The position numbers and the translations under genes are program-made. From an uncultured Acidobacteriia bacterium (GTDB taxonomy: Bacteria; Acidobacteriota; Terriglobia; Bryobacterales; Bryobacteraceae): 64,000 nucleotides of DNA. The notes below the pieces were generated by a model. The model searched no databases, was not told the origin of the DNA, and saw only the letters and a list, made by a program, of their open reading frames with translations. Every line of letters starts with the position of its first letter. Position 1 is the stretch's first letter. Positions 1 through 8,597 of this stretch are shown here, piece by piece. The DNA is taken from NCBI GenBank assembly GCA_903881085.1, contig CAIRSA010000289.1:1-64000 (forward strand), given 5' to 3'.

Positions 1-3
1 CGC

Positions 4-188
4 CACTCCAATGTCGCTTACATTGCGTTTATGAAGCGAGCTTCCGACTTGGTAAGCGGTTCATTGGGGCATTGCGGTGGAGGGCAATTGGGGTCAGACA
101 GCCCATTTTCGGCTGGAATGCGCCGAAAAAAGGTGTCTGACCCCAAATGCGACACGTCGTTCTAGTCAAGGTAAGCGACATTGGAGTG
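4..188. repeat. 18-bp inverted repeat flanking a REP-like hairpin
   Basis: An 18-base segment at 4-21 (CACTCCAATGTCGCTTAC) recurs as its exact reverse complement at 171-188. The second copy encodes the HSNVAY residues near the C-terminus of the AraC-type regulator. The arms flank about 150 bp that hold a large hairpin. In plus-strand frame 1 the window start is open up to the TAG at 163 and also reads HSNVAY. The left copy may therefore be a duplicated or inverted fragment of the regulator's 3' end. Meaning unknown. Confidence 0.7.
88..146. repeat. REP-like long hairpin (GGGGTCAGACA type)
   Basis: Arms at 88-100 and 134-146 are perfect 13-bp complements (TTGGGGTCAGACA / TGTCTGACCCCAA). A second stem lies inside: TTTTCGGC at 106-113 pairs with GCCGAAAA at 122-129. 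Palindromes with this GGGGTCAGACA core recur as dispersed extragenic repeats in many bacterial genomes (general knowledge). It lies just past the 3' end of the AraC gene and could also act as a transcript end or stabiliser. No T-tract follows, so it is not called a terminator. Confidence 0.75.
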
Positions 189-1058
189 CCACTCTGCCCC
201 ACGTTCGGTGAGGATGCGGTTTTCGAATGACGGGTTGATGTAGACGTCTTTGCGGATGCCTTCCAGATACTCGCGGCGCCACACTGCCGGGCTGCTGCCT
301 TCCTGATTGGTGAACAGGCGGGTGAAGTGATGGATGGTCTGGAAGCCGACCTGTTCAGCGATCTCTTTCAACGTGTAATCGGAATACTGGATCAGCAGTT
401 TCGCCTGGGCGATGCGGTGGCGCTGCAGGAAGGCCAGCGGCTTCATTCGCAGCACATCGTGGAAGTGCAGGCGCAGCGTGCGATCGGTACAGCCGGCGGC
501 GCGGGCGATTTCGCGGATGGTAAGCGGACGGCGGTGGTTGTCGCGAATGCAGGCGATGGCGCGCTGCAGAATGTGATCGTGCGGGGCAACGCCGGAAACA
601 AGTTGCGCAGCATCGACGGCGGCCGCGGCAGGGTCGTTGCGCAGGTAGAGGTAGAGAATCTCAGTGAGCAGAATGCTGCACATTTCGCGATAAAACCTGG
701 ACTTCTGTTCGCCTTCGGCGCGGATGCGTTCCAGCCGCGCGGCCAAACTCGGCTCATTCCATTGCAGGACGCGGTTGGCGCGCAGCAGGCTGGTGGCGAG
801 TGCGCCATTCGCAACGCGAAACTTCACGTCAAGCGTGCGGACCAGTGAGTCGGCTTGCAGGCCATGGTCCTCGCCGGAACGGATAAGAAATAGTTCTCCA
901 CCGCGGATGGGATACTGCTGACCTGCGACGGTGAAAACGCCCTTGCCATCGAGGAACAGAATCATCTGGAGATAGTTGTGCTGGTGCATGCGCAGGCTCC
1001 AGCCGCGACCGTAGTCGTAGCGGGCGATCCACAGCACATCCACCGGCAGATTCGGCAT
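162..1058 (-). CDS. AraC-family transcriptional regulator with cupin sensor domain
   Basis: This is a 298-residue DNA-binding regulator. The N-terminal half (about 10-130) has the cupin/AraC-ligand look (HQHNYLQMILFLDGKG near residue 25). The C-terminal ~100 residues carry the paired AraC helix-turn-helix motifs (PLTIREIARAAGC and EIAEQVGFQTIHHFTRLF). The ATG at 1056-1058 is preceded by a weak GGAAA. It is divergent from the TonB receptor/lyase/sulfatase operon across 112 bp, the usual arrangement for a local sugar-responsive activator. Control of that operon is inferred. The ligand is unknown; an oligosaccharide from the operon's substrate is a reasonable guess. The last codons contain one arm of the 18-bp inverted repeat. 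Confidence 0.9.
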   Translation of the reverse strand: MPNLPVDVLWIARYDYGRGWSLRMHQHNYLQMILFLDGKGVFTVAGQQYPIRGGELFLIRSGEDHGLQADSLVRTLDVKFRVANGALATSLLRANRVLQWNEPSLAARLERIRAEGEQKSRFYREMCSILLTEILYLYLRNDPAAAAVDAAQLVSGVAPHDHILQRAIACIRDNHRRPLTIREIARAAGCTDRTLRLHFHDVLRMKPLAFLQRHRIAQAKLLIQYSDYTLKEIAEQVGFQTIHHFTRLFTNQEGSSPAVWRREYLEGIRKDVYINPSFENRILTERGAEWHSNVAYLD

Positions 1059-1170
1059 GTTTCCAGTGTACGACTTTCCGTTTCAGACAAAAGCATTGCC
1101 GCCTTGGGGCTAGACCCCGGCGCACCGTGGGCTTACTCTTAATTAGAAGATTAGCTTTGGAGGTCAGGGT

Positions 1171-4100
1171 ATGCTCTCACTCATCCGCCTTGTTGCGTTT
1201 GCTTCAGCCGCGGCAAGCATGATGGCTCAGGATTCGCGCGGCACCATTGGCGGCCGCGTTACCGATGCGCAAGGCGCATATGTGGTTGGGGCGCATATTA
1301 GCGCCGTAAATCAGGCAACGGGCGTTGCCGCTTCCGCCGTGACGAATGAATCGGGCACATTCCGGCTGCCGTTTCTGGCGGCGGGAACGTACCGCCTGAC
1401 CTCAGAGATGACAGGGTTCCGCAACTATGTGCAGAGCGGCGTGGAGTTGCGTTTGAGCGATGTTTTGGATCTGCAGATCCGCATGGATGTGGGCAGCGTT
1501 TCAGAGACGATTGAGGTGAAGGGCGGGACGCCGCAATTGGATACGGCCAGCAGTTCGATTGGGCAACTGGTGGACAGCAAACGGCTGGACGACCTGCCGC
1601 AACGCGGCGGCAATCCGCTGGAGCTGGAGCGATTGGCGCCAGGTGTTGCGAACATGACATCGCTACGCGTAATGAAGACCTCGTCGCCCGATGCAACGTC
1701 GAACATTACGGTGAACGGCACCGGCAACACTTCCACGCAGTTCAATCTGGATGGCGTGAGCAACACCACGAATGACCGAGGGCGCGGCTATGCGCGGGTG
1801 GCCTTTATTCCGCCTTCGGGCGCGGTGAGCGAGTTCAAGATGCAATCGAACCCATATGACGCGGCGGCAGGACACGTGTTCGGGCCGGTGATCAACATCA
1901 GTTCCAAGGGCGGTTCGAATGAGTTTCATGGCAGCGCTTACTACTGGGCAAAGAACAGCGCCTTCGATGCATCGAACTTCTTTGACAACAAAGCAGGCTT
2001 GAGCAAGGTGGTTTATCAGGATCATCGCTACGGCGTTACGATGGGCGGTCCGGTGTTGCTGCCGCGCCTGTACAACGGGCGGAACAAAACATTCTTCTTT
2101 TATTCGTGGGAGGAGAACCGCTTTGGGCAGCCTTCCACCAGCAACCAGACGAGCACAGTGCCGACGGCTGCGGAGCATACGGGCGACTTCTCTGCCCTGC
2201 TTAAGCTGGGGGCTTCTTATCAGATCTACAATCCATTCACGACGCGGCCTGCGGCGACGGCGGGACGCTTTCAGCGTGACCCGATTCCGGGCAACATCAT
2301 TCCGAAGAGCCAACTGAACCAGGTGGGGCTGAACCTGATCAACATCTATCCGCTGCCGAACCAGACGGGATTGGTGGATGGGCGCAACAACTACTACTTC
2401 CCAGATGTGCGCATCCAACGCTACGATTCGCACATGGCACGCGTGGATCATGCGTTCAACGAGAACCATCGCATGTTCATCCGTGTGAATCATTATGCGT
2501 ACGAGATTCCGAAAGACCAGTTGGGCATTCCGGCGACGAAGGAGCTGTTTAATCAGCGCAACCAGGGATTGACGCTGGATGACGTGCTGGTGCTGAGTCC
2601 GACGCTGGTTTTGAATCTGCGCTATGGCGTGATCAACACGAACTTCCCGGAGATGCGCTCCACGCAGGGAACGGATCTGGCGAAGCTGGGCTTTGCTCCG
2701 GCACTGGTTGGGCTGATCGATCCGAAGCTGGCCACGGTGCCGCGCACTACGATCAGCGGCTTCACGGCGCTTTCCACGTGGGCCGATGGGGACGGCGCGA
2801 ATACGGCCCTGACGCACAACTGGGTGGCCGATATGACGAAGCTGAAAAACGCACATTCCATCCGGTTTGGCGCGGACTTCCGCATTCTGCGCGCCTTTGC
2901 GAACCGCTTTCCGCAGCGCATCTCTCCGGACTTCACGTTTGCGAACACATATACGAAGGGCCCGCTGGATAACTCCGCGGCGGCGTCGCTAGGGCAAGAA
3001 CTGGCGGCGATGCTGCTGGGGATTCCGGGCGGCAACATGACGGCTTCGACAAGCTTTGCGGGCAATGACACTTACTTTGGCTTGTATGTGCAGGACGATT
3101 ACAAAGTTTCCCAGAAGCTGACGGTAAACCTCGGCTTGCGTTATGAGTTGGAGTACCCGTTGACAGACCGTTACAACCGGCTTGTGAGCGGCTTTGATTT
3201 TGGGGCATCGAGCCCGGTGGAGGCGGCTGCGAAGATTGCTTACGCGAAGAACCCGATTCCAGAGCTGCCGGCGGCGCAGTTTGCGGCCAAGGGCGGACTG
3301 ATGTTTGTGAGCCCCGATCAGCGCAGCCCTTACAACCGCAACAACGGCCACTTCCTGCCGCGCATTGGGTTGGCGTATCAGTTGCGTCCGCAGACGGTGA
3401 TTCGCGCGGGCTATGGCATTTATTTTGATTCGCTGGGGGTGGACCGCTTTATTCCGGCGCAGAGCGGCTTTGCGCAGCAAACGCCGATTCAAGCATCGCT
3501 CGATAACGGACAGACCTACGTTGCCACGCTGGCCAATCCGCTGCCAAACGGCCTGTTGACGGCACGCGGCGCGGCGGGCGGGCTGAGCACCAATCTGGGC
3601 CAGGCCCTGACCTATGTGGATCCCAATCAGCGGCAGCCGTATTCGCAGCGCTGGTCATTCGGCGTGCAGCACTTCCTGCCTGGCGGTTTCCTGCTGGATG
3701 CGAGCTATGTGGGTAACCGCAGCACGCACCTGACGGTGACGCGCAATATCAACAGCACGCCAGGCAAGTATTTGAGCACCTCGCCGGTGCGCGACCAAAA
3801 GACGATCGACTTCCTGACGCAGAGCTTCCCTAACCCGTTTAACGGGCTGAACACAGTGTACGGTACTTCGATTTCACGGGCTGATCTGCTGCGGCCTTAT
3901 CCGCAGTTTGGCGATATCAACTTCACCGATTCGACGGGTTATTCCTGGTATCACTCGCTGCAGGTGCGTACGGAGAAACGCTTCGCAAAGGGCTACACGT
4001 TGCAGGCGGGATACACGTTTTCAAAGTACATGCAGGCGACGGAGTTTTTGAATGCATCGGACGCTTCGCCGTATCGCAGCATCTCAGACCTGGACCGGCC

Positions 4101-4629
4101 GCACATCTTCACGGCGAGCGGCGTGTATGAACTGCCATTCGGGAGCGGCCGGAAGTTTGGATCGAACATGGCCAAGCCGCTGAATGTGGTGGTGGGCGGA
4201 TGGCAGCTGAACTCCACGGTGGTGCGGCAGGCAGGTGCGCCACTGGGCTTTGGCAACTCCATCTTCAATGGCGATATTAACAACATTGCTTTGGCGAAGG
4301 GTCAACGTTCGGTGGATCGCTGGTTCAACACCGATGCAGGCTTTGAGAAGCGGTCGGCCAGCCAGTTGGCGAACAATCTGCGCACGGCTCCGCTGCGGTA
4401 TAGCGGGGTGCGTGGCGATGGGCAATCGACGTGGAATTTTTCGTTGGCGAAGGACTTCACCCTTTACGAACGGCTGAAAGCCCAGTTCCGTGCGGAGACC
4501 TACAACACGATGAACCATCCGAGCTTTACCGACCCGAATACCTCGGTTACGAATTCATCGTTTGGCGTTGTGACGGCAGCGAATTCGGAACCGCGTAACT
4601 GGCAATTGGCTCTGAAAATCAGATTCTAA
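1171..4629 (+). CDS. TonB-dependent receptor, Oar-like, carboxypeptidase-regulatory N-terminus
   Basis: This 1152-residue outer-membrane receptor has a signal peptide (residues 1-20). A carboxypeptidase-regulatory-like beta-sandwich follows (about 23-105: GTIGGRVTDAQGAYVVGA ... GTFRLPFLAAGTYRL), then a plug and a large beta-barrel ending in LALKIRF with terminal Phe, as barrel proteins do. A GGAGG at 1159-1163 sits 7 bases before the ATG. It probably imports large oligosaccharides using TonB energy. No SusD partner is present, which is typical of the acidobacterial Oar-like group and unlike Bacteroidetes loci. Its stop overlaps the start of the lyase gene by one base (TAATG), so it heads an operon of five genes. 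Confidence 0.93.
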   Translation: MLSLIRLVAFASAAASMMAQDSRGTIGGRVTDAQGAYVVGAHISAVNQATGVAASAVTNESGTFRLPFLAAGTYRLTSEMTGFRNYVQSGVELRLSDVLDLQIRMDVGSVSETIEVKGGTPQLDTASSSIGQLVDSKRLDDLPQRGGNPLELERLAPGVANMTSLRVMKTSSPDATSNITVNGTGNTSTQFNLDGVSNTTNDRGRGYARVAFIPPSGAVSEFKMQSNPYDAAAGHVFGPVINISSKGGSNEFHGSAYYWAKNSAFDASNFFDNKAGLSKVVYQDHRYGVTMGGPVLLPRLYNGRNKTFFFYSWEENRFGQPSTSNQTSTVPTAAEHTGDFSALLKLGASYQIYNPFTTRPAATAGRFQRDPIPGNIIPKSQLNQVGLNLINIYPLPNQTGLVDGRNNYYFPDVRIQRYDSHMARVDHAFNENHRMFIRVNHYAYEIPKDQLGIPATKELFNQRNQGLTLDDVLVLSPTLVLNLRYGVINTNFPEMRSTQGTDLAKLGFAPALVGLIDPKLATVPRTTISGFTALSTWADGDGANTALTHNWVADMTKLKNAHSIRFGADFRILRAFANRFPQRISPDFTFANTYTKGPLDNSAAASLGQELAAMLLGIPGGNMTASTSFAGNDTYFGLYVQDDYKVSQKLTVNLGLRYELEYPLTDRYNRLVSGFDFGASSPVEAAAKIAYAKNPIPELPAAQFAAKGGLMFVSPDQRSPYNRNNGHFLPRIGLAYQLRPQTVIRAGYGIYFDSLGVDRFIPAQSGFAQQTPIQASLDNGQTYVATLANPLPNGLLTARGAAGGLSTNLGQALTYVDPNQRQPYSQRWSFGVQHFLPGGFLLDASYVGNRSTHLTVTRNINSTPGKYLSTSPVRDQKTIDFLTQSFPNPFNGLNTVYGTSISRADLLRPYPQFGDINFTDSTGYSWYHSLQVRTEKRFAKGYTLQAGYTFSKYMQATEFLNASDASPYRSISDLDRPHIFTASGVYELPFGSGRKFGSNMAKPLNVVVGGWQLNSTVVRQAGAPLGFGNSIFNGDINNIALAKGQRSVDRWFNTDAGFEKRSASQLANNLRTAPLRYSGVRGDGQSTWNFSLAKDFTLYERLKAQFRAETYNTMNHPSFTDPNTSVTNSSFGVVTAANSEPRNWQLALKIRF

Positions 4630-5780
4630 TGATCAACAGAAGAATGTTTCTGCTTGCGGGCGCAGCGATGGCTGCGCCCGATTCGAAATTCGACATAGCT
4701 GCGTTTGATCGGGCACGCGTGATGAAGAACGCGAAGAAGTATTTGACCGACAATCCAGTAACGGTGACGGCCGCGCAAAGCCCGCGCAGTGCGGGCGGCA
4801 AGCACGACTTCTTTTCCGAGGGCGATTACTGGTGGCCTGATCCCAAGAATCCGGAAGGGCCGTACGTGCAGCGCGACGGGATGACCAACCCGGATAATTT
4901 CGTGGAGCACCGCAAGTTTTTGATGAAGATCAGCGTGCAGGTACCGGCGCTGACGGCGGCTTGGAAGTTAACGAAAGACCGGAAGTATTCCGACCATGCG
5001 GCGAAACATATTCGCGCATGGTTTGTGGACGATGCCACGCGCATGAATCCGAATCTGCAGTATGCGCAGGCGATCAAGGGGCGGTTTACGGGGCGCGGCA
5101 CGGGTGTGATCGATACCATCCATTTTGTGGAAGTGGCGCGGGCGATTCCGTTTCTGGCGGAGTCCGGTTCGTTATCGAAATCCGATGCCGAAGTGACGAA
5201 GACCTGGTTTGCCGAGTACGTGAAGTGGATGACCACCAGCAAGAACGGCACCGACGAACGCGACGCAAAGAATAATCACGGCACGTGCTGGCTGATGCAG
5301 GTGGCGGAATTTGCGCGGCTCATCGGCGATAAAGAATTGCTGGCGTACTGCTCGAATCGTTTTAGGACGGTGATTGTGCCGGGACAGATTGAACCGGATG
5401 GCAGCCTGCCGCTGGAGATGCGGCGCACTAAACCTTATGGCTATGCGCTGTTCAATCTGGAAGCACTGGTGACCATCTGCCAGACGATGTCGGCGACGGG
5501 CGATAATCTTTGGGAGTTCCAGACTGCGGATGGGCGCGGTGTGCGTAAGGCGATCGAGTTCATGTTCCCGTTTATCGCGGATAAGAAGGCGTGGAAGCTG
5601 CCGGCGGACGTGATGTATTTCGATCAATGGCCGATGCGGCAGGAGGCGTTGCTGTTCGGCGGGTTGGCTTACAAGCGGGCGGATTATATTGATGTATGGA
5701 AGAAGTTGCCGGCGGATTCGGATGTGGATGAGACGATCCGGAATTTCTTTATCCGGCAGCCGGTTTTGTGGGTTAGTTAG
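4629..5780 (+). CDS. Alginate-lyase-family (PL5-like) polysaccharide lyase
   Basis: This is a 383-residue predicted exported enzyme. The start MINRRMFLLAGAAMAAP is a twin-arginine-type leader. The body matches the alginate lyase fold (PF05426): WWPDPKNPEGPY near residue 75, and NNHG at 215-218, which corresponds to the catalytic Asn-His pair of A1-III-type lyases. R265 and Y272, seven residues apart, fit the family's Arg/Tyr pair. It would cleave a uronic-acid-containing polysaccharide by beta-elimination. Three sulfatases follow, so the substrate is probably sulfated; alginate itself is not. The true substrate cannot be read from sequence. The start overlaps the receptor's stop by one base. 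Confidence 0.85.
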   Translation: MINRRMFLLAGAAMAAPDSKFDIAAFDRARVMKNAKKYLTDNPVTVTAAQSPRSAGGKHDFFSEGDYWWPDPKNPEGPYVQRDGMTNPDNFVEHRKFLMKISVQVPALTAAWKLTKDRKYSDHAAKHIRAWFVDDATRMNPNLQYAQAIKGRFTGRGTGVIDTIHFVEVARAIPFLAESGSLSKSDAEVTKTWFAEYVKWMTTSKNGTDERDAKNNHGTCWLMQVAEFARLIGDKELLAYCSNRFRTVIVPGQIEPDGSLPLEMRRTKPYGYALFNLEALVTICQTMSATGDNLWEFQTADGRGVRKAIEFMFPFIADKKAWKLPADVMYFDQWPMRQEALLFGGLAYKRADYIDVWKKLPADSDVDETIRNFFIRQPVLWVS

Positions 5781-5809
5781 TGGAAGTGGACGCCGAGTGA
5801 GGGGCTATT

Positions 5810-7150
5810 GTGATTAGTCGACGAACATTTGTTTCTACCGCGGCAGTGGCCATGGCTCAGGCTAAGCGGCCGAATCTGCTGCTGATCATGACGGACCAGC
5901 AGACGCATGATGCGATGTCGTGCGCGGGCAATCGATGGTTGAAGACTCCGGCGATGGATTCGCTGGCCAGCAACGGCGTGCGCTTTGCGCAGACAATCTG
6001 TGCGTATCCGGTGTGTTCGCCATCGCGCGGTAGCATCTTTACCAGCCGCATGCCGCATGAGACGGGCGTGCGTCTGAACAACGGAACCATTCCAGCGAGC
6101 ATGCCGACCATGGGCGAGATCTTTCGCGATGCGGGCTATAAGACGGTCTATGGCGGCAAGTGGCATCTGCCGAAAACGTTCGATGGCATGACGGGGTTTG
6201 AGAAGCTGATCGGCGGGTCGTCGCAAGGCAAGGACATGGATGCGCCGCTGGCATCGGCATGCGCGAAGTGGCTGCGGGCCGCGCCTGCGGAGCCCTTTTT
6301 GATGGTGGCGTCGTTCATGAATCCGCACGATATCTGCGAATGGATTCGCGAGCATGCGGGCACGCACGATTATCCAGAGGTCAAAACGTATCCGCCGATT
6401 CCCGCCAACTGGCCGGTGGATCCGGAAGAGCCGGCGTGCATTCAATACCACCGCACTGGCAAGTACGATCTGATGTCGGAAGCGGTGGCGATTGCGGCAG
6501 AGTGGAAGCCGGCGGATATGCGCAAGTACGTCCACGATTACTACCGCATGGTGGAAGATGTCGATATGCAGATCGGCATTTTGCTCGCCGCGTTGCGCGA
6601 AAAGGGGTTGGAACAGAACACTGTTGTGATTTTCGTTTCCGATCATGGCGAGGGGATGTGCGCGCACAAGTGGGCGCAGAAGGCCTCGTTCTACGAAGAG
6701 TCCGTGCGCGTGCCGATGATTATTTCCGGGCCGGGCATCGCGCGCAAGGGCGCGGTGGATAACCGCACGCTGGCATCGTTGACCGACATTCTACCGACGT
6801 TTTGCGACTACGCAGGCATCGCGCCGCCGAAGACGATTCACGGGGTCAGCCTGAAGCCGGTGGTGGAAGGGCGACCGATTGTGCGCGAGTTTGCCGTTTC
6901 GGAGTTGCGCTATGGCAGCGCGGAGCGCGAGGGCCGCATGCTTCGCTCCACCCGCTTCAAGTACGTTGTATTCAATTCAGGCGCCAGGCCGGAGCAGCTG
7001 TTCGACCTTTCGATTGATCCTGGCGAGACCTTGAATGTGGCGCGGGATGCCTCCTACGCACCGATTCTTAAGCAGCATCGCGATCAACTGAAGCGTTGGA
7101 TCGCGGAAACAAACGACGACTTTCAGACACCTATAAAGGAACACGTATGA
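5810..7150 (+). CDS. Sulfatase, Cys-type S1 family, Tat-exported
   Basis: This 446-residue alkaline-phosphatase-fold sulfatase removes sulfate esters from a glycan or other ester. It starts with GTG at 5810 (MISRRTF, twin-arginine leader), preceded by GAGGGG. Metal-site residues appear in LLLIMTDQQ near residue 25. The formylglycine motif is C69-S-P-S-R73, and KWHLPK and VSDHGEGM (late metal ligands) are present. The catalytic Cys needs conversion to formylglycine by FGE or anSME, neither encoded in the window. The gene lies 29 bases after the lyase, and its last four bases overlap the next sulfatase (ATGA), so they are translationally coupled. The C-terminal part (ELRYGSAEREGRMLRS..YKYVVF-like) is usual for S1 enzymes. 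Confidence 0.93.
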   Translation: MISRRTFVSTAAVAMAQAKRPNLLLIMTDQQTHDAMSCAGNRWLKTPAMDSLASNGVRFAQTICAYPVCSPSRGSIFTSRMPHETGVRLNNGTIPASMPTMGEIFRDAGYKTVYGGKWHLPKTFDGMTGFEKLIGGSSQGKDMDAPLASACAKWLRAAPAEPFLMVASFMNPHDICEWIREHAGTHDYPEVKTYPPIPANWPVDPEEPACIQYHRTGKYDLMSEAVAIAAEWKPADMRKYVHDYYRMVEDVDMQIGILLAALREKGLEQNTVVIFVSDHGEGMCAHKWAQKASFYEESVRVPMIISGPGIARKGAVDNRTLASLTDILPTFCDYAGIAPPKTIHGVSLKPVVEGRPIVREFAVSELRYGSAEREGRMLRSTRFKYVVFNSGARPEQLFDLSIDPGETLNVARDASYAPILKQHRDQLKRWIAETNDDFQTPIKEHV

Positions 7151-8586
7151 CATCAACTATGACTCGCCGCAGCCTGATGCGCGGCTTAACTGGCCTCGGC
7201 GCGTTCGCGCTTGGCCGCGCGGCGGAAAAGAAACCGAACGTCCTGTTTATCGCGGTCGACGATTTGCGGCCAGAACTGAATTGCTACGGCAAGACGTGGA
7301 TTCATAGCCCGAACATCGACCGCATTGCCAAGCGCGGCATGGTGTTCAACCGTGCCTATTGCCAGCAGGCAGTCTGTTCGCCTTCGCGGTCGAGCCTGAT
7401 GACGGGCACGCGGCCTGATTCGACGAAGGTGTGGGATCTGGTGACGCACTTCCGCGATGCTGAACCAAATATTGAAACGATTCCACAGCACTTCAAAGTG
7501 AACGGCTACTTTGTGCAGGGGATGGGCAAGATTTTCCATCCTGGTTATGATGACCCGCGGTCGTGGTCAGTGCCATGGCAGACACCGAATCCGCAGACTT
7601 ACGCGAAGATCAAGTCCGACATTGTGATCGACGAGGACAAGAAGCCGAAGGGCAAGCCGGGTCCGGCCTATGAGTCCGCCGACGTGCCGGACAACTTCTA
7701 CAAAGACGGTCAGGTGGCCGATCTGGCGGTGAAGACGCTGCAGACCATTGGCAAGAAGACGGAGCCGTTTTTCCTGGCGGTGGGCTTTGCCAAACCGCAC
7801 CTGCCGTTTGTTTCGCCAAAGAAATATTGGGACATGTATGACCCGGCGAAGATTCAGCTGGCGCCGAATCCGTATCATCCGGAAGATTCTCCGGAGTATG
7901 CGCTCACCAATAGCAACGAACTGCGCAACTACACGAATATGCCGGCTGAAGGCAAGATCACTGACGATATTGCTCGGACGCTGAAGCACGGCTACTACGC
8001 GGCGGTGAGCTACACGGACGCACAGATCGGCAAGGTGCTGGATGAGCTGGAAAAACAGGGTCTGGCGAAAAACACGATCATCGTGCTGTGGGGCGATCAT
8101 GGCTGGAAGCTGGGCGAGCATGGCGAATGGGCCAAGCACACGAACTTTGAAAACGATGCCAATGCGCCGCTGCTGATGTCGGCGCCGGGGATGAAAGCCG
8201 CGGGCAAGCGTTCAGACGCGTTGGTGGAGTTTGTCGATATTTATCCTACCCTCGCTGAGTTGGCGGGTCTTTCGTTGCCCAGCCATCTGGAAGGCGTAAG
8301 CTTCAAGCCGCTGCTCGATGAGCCAAATCGGAAATGGAAGTCGGCGGCATTCAGCCAGTATCCGCGCAAGAAGTTGATGGGCTATTCGATGCGCACGGAC
8401 CAGTATCGTTTCACCGTTTGGGTCAATCGGGATGACCATTCGAAGATCGATGCGATGGAGTTGTACGATCACAAGGCCGATCCGCAAGAGAATCGCAACG
8501 TGGCCAAGATACCGGCGAATAAAGAGCTGGTGGCCAAGCTGATGGTGCAGTGGAAGAAGGGCTGGCAGGGCGCCAAGCCGGCTTAG
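7147..8586 (+). CDS. Sulfatase, iduronate-2-sulfatase-like
   Basis: The start was set at the ATG at 7147: AAAGGA at 7135-7140 lies six bases upstream, and the ATG overlaps the previous stop as ATGA. An upstream extension would begin inside the previous gene with no signal. The 479-residue product begins MTSTMTRRSL, a twin-arginine leader. It has NVLFIAVDDLRPELNCYG and the formylglycine motif C77-S-P-S-R81 in the context YCQQAVCSPSRSSLMTGTRP, the signature of iduronate-2-sulfatase-like enzymes. GDHGWKLGEHGEW supplies later metal ligands. This family acts on 2-O-sulfated uronic acids and related sugars, which fits a uronate lyase upstream. Exact specificity is inferred. Confidence 0.93.
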   Translation: MTSTMTRRSLMRGLTGLGAFALGRAAEKKPNVLFIAVDDLRPELNCYGKTWIHSPNIDRIAKRGMVFNRAYCQQAVCSPSRSSLMTGTRPDSTKVWDLVTHFRDAEPNIETIPQHFKVNGYFVQGMGKIFHPGYDDPRSWSVPWQTPNPQTYAKIKSDIVIDEDKKPKGKPGPAYESADVPDNFYKDGQVADLAVKTLQTIGKKTEPFFLAVGFAKPHLPFVSPKKYWDMYDPAKIQLAPNPYHPEDSPEYALTNSNELRNYTNMPAEGKITDDIARTLKHGYYAAVSYTDAQIGKVLDELEKQGLAKNTIIVLWGDHGWKLGEHGEWAKHTNFENDANAPLLMSAPGMKAAGKRSDALVEFVDIYPTLAELAGLSLPSHLEGVSFKPLLDEPNRKWKSAAFSQYPRKKLMGYSMRTDQYRFTVWVNRDDHSKIDAMELYDHKADPQENRNVAKIPANKELVAKLMVQWKKGWQGAKPA

Positions 8587-8597
8587 GAGAGATGGTC

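Noticed and set aside
1..165. Partial plus-strand coding sequence ending at 165
   Set aside because: The open frame runs through a REP-like hairpin and shares only HSNVAY with the AraC protein; more likely a duplicated fragment than a gene end.
1663..2856. 397-codon minus-strand frame inside the first TonB receptor
   Set aside because: Arg/His-rich, no recognisable domain, wholly inside a well-supported gene.
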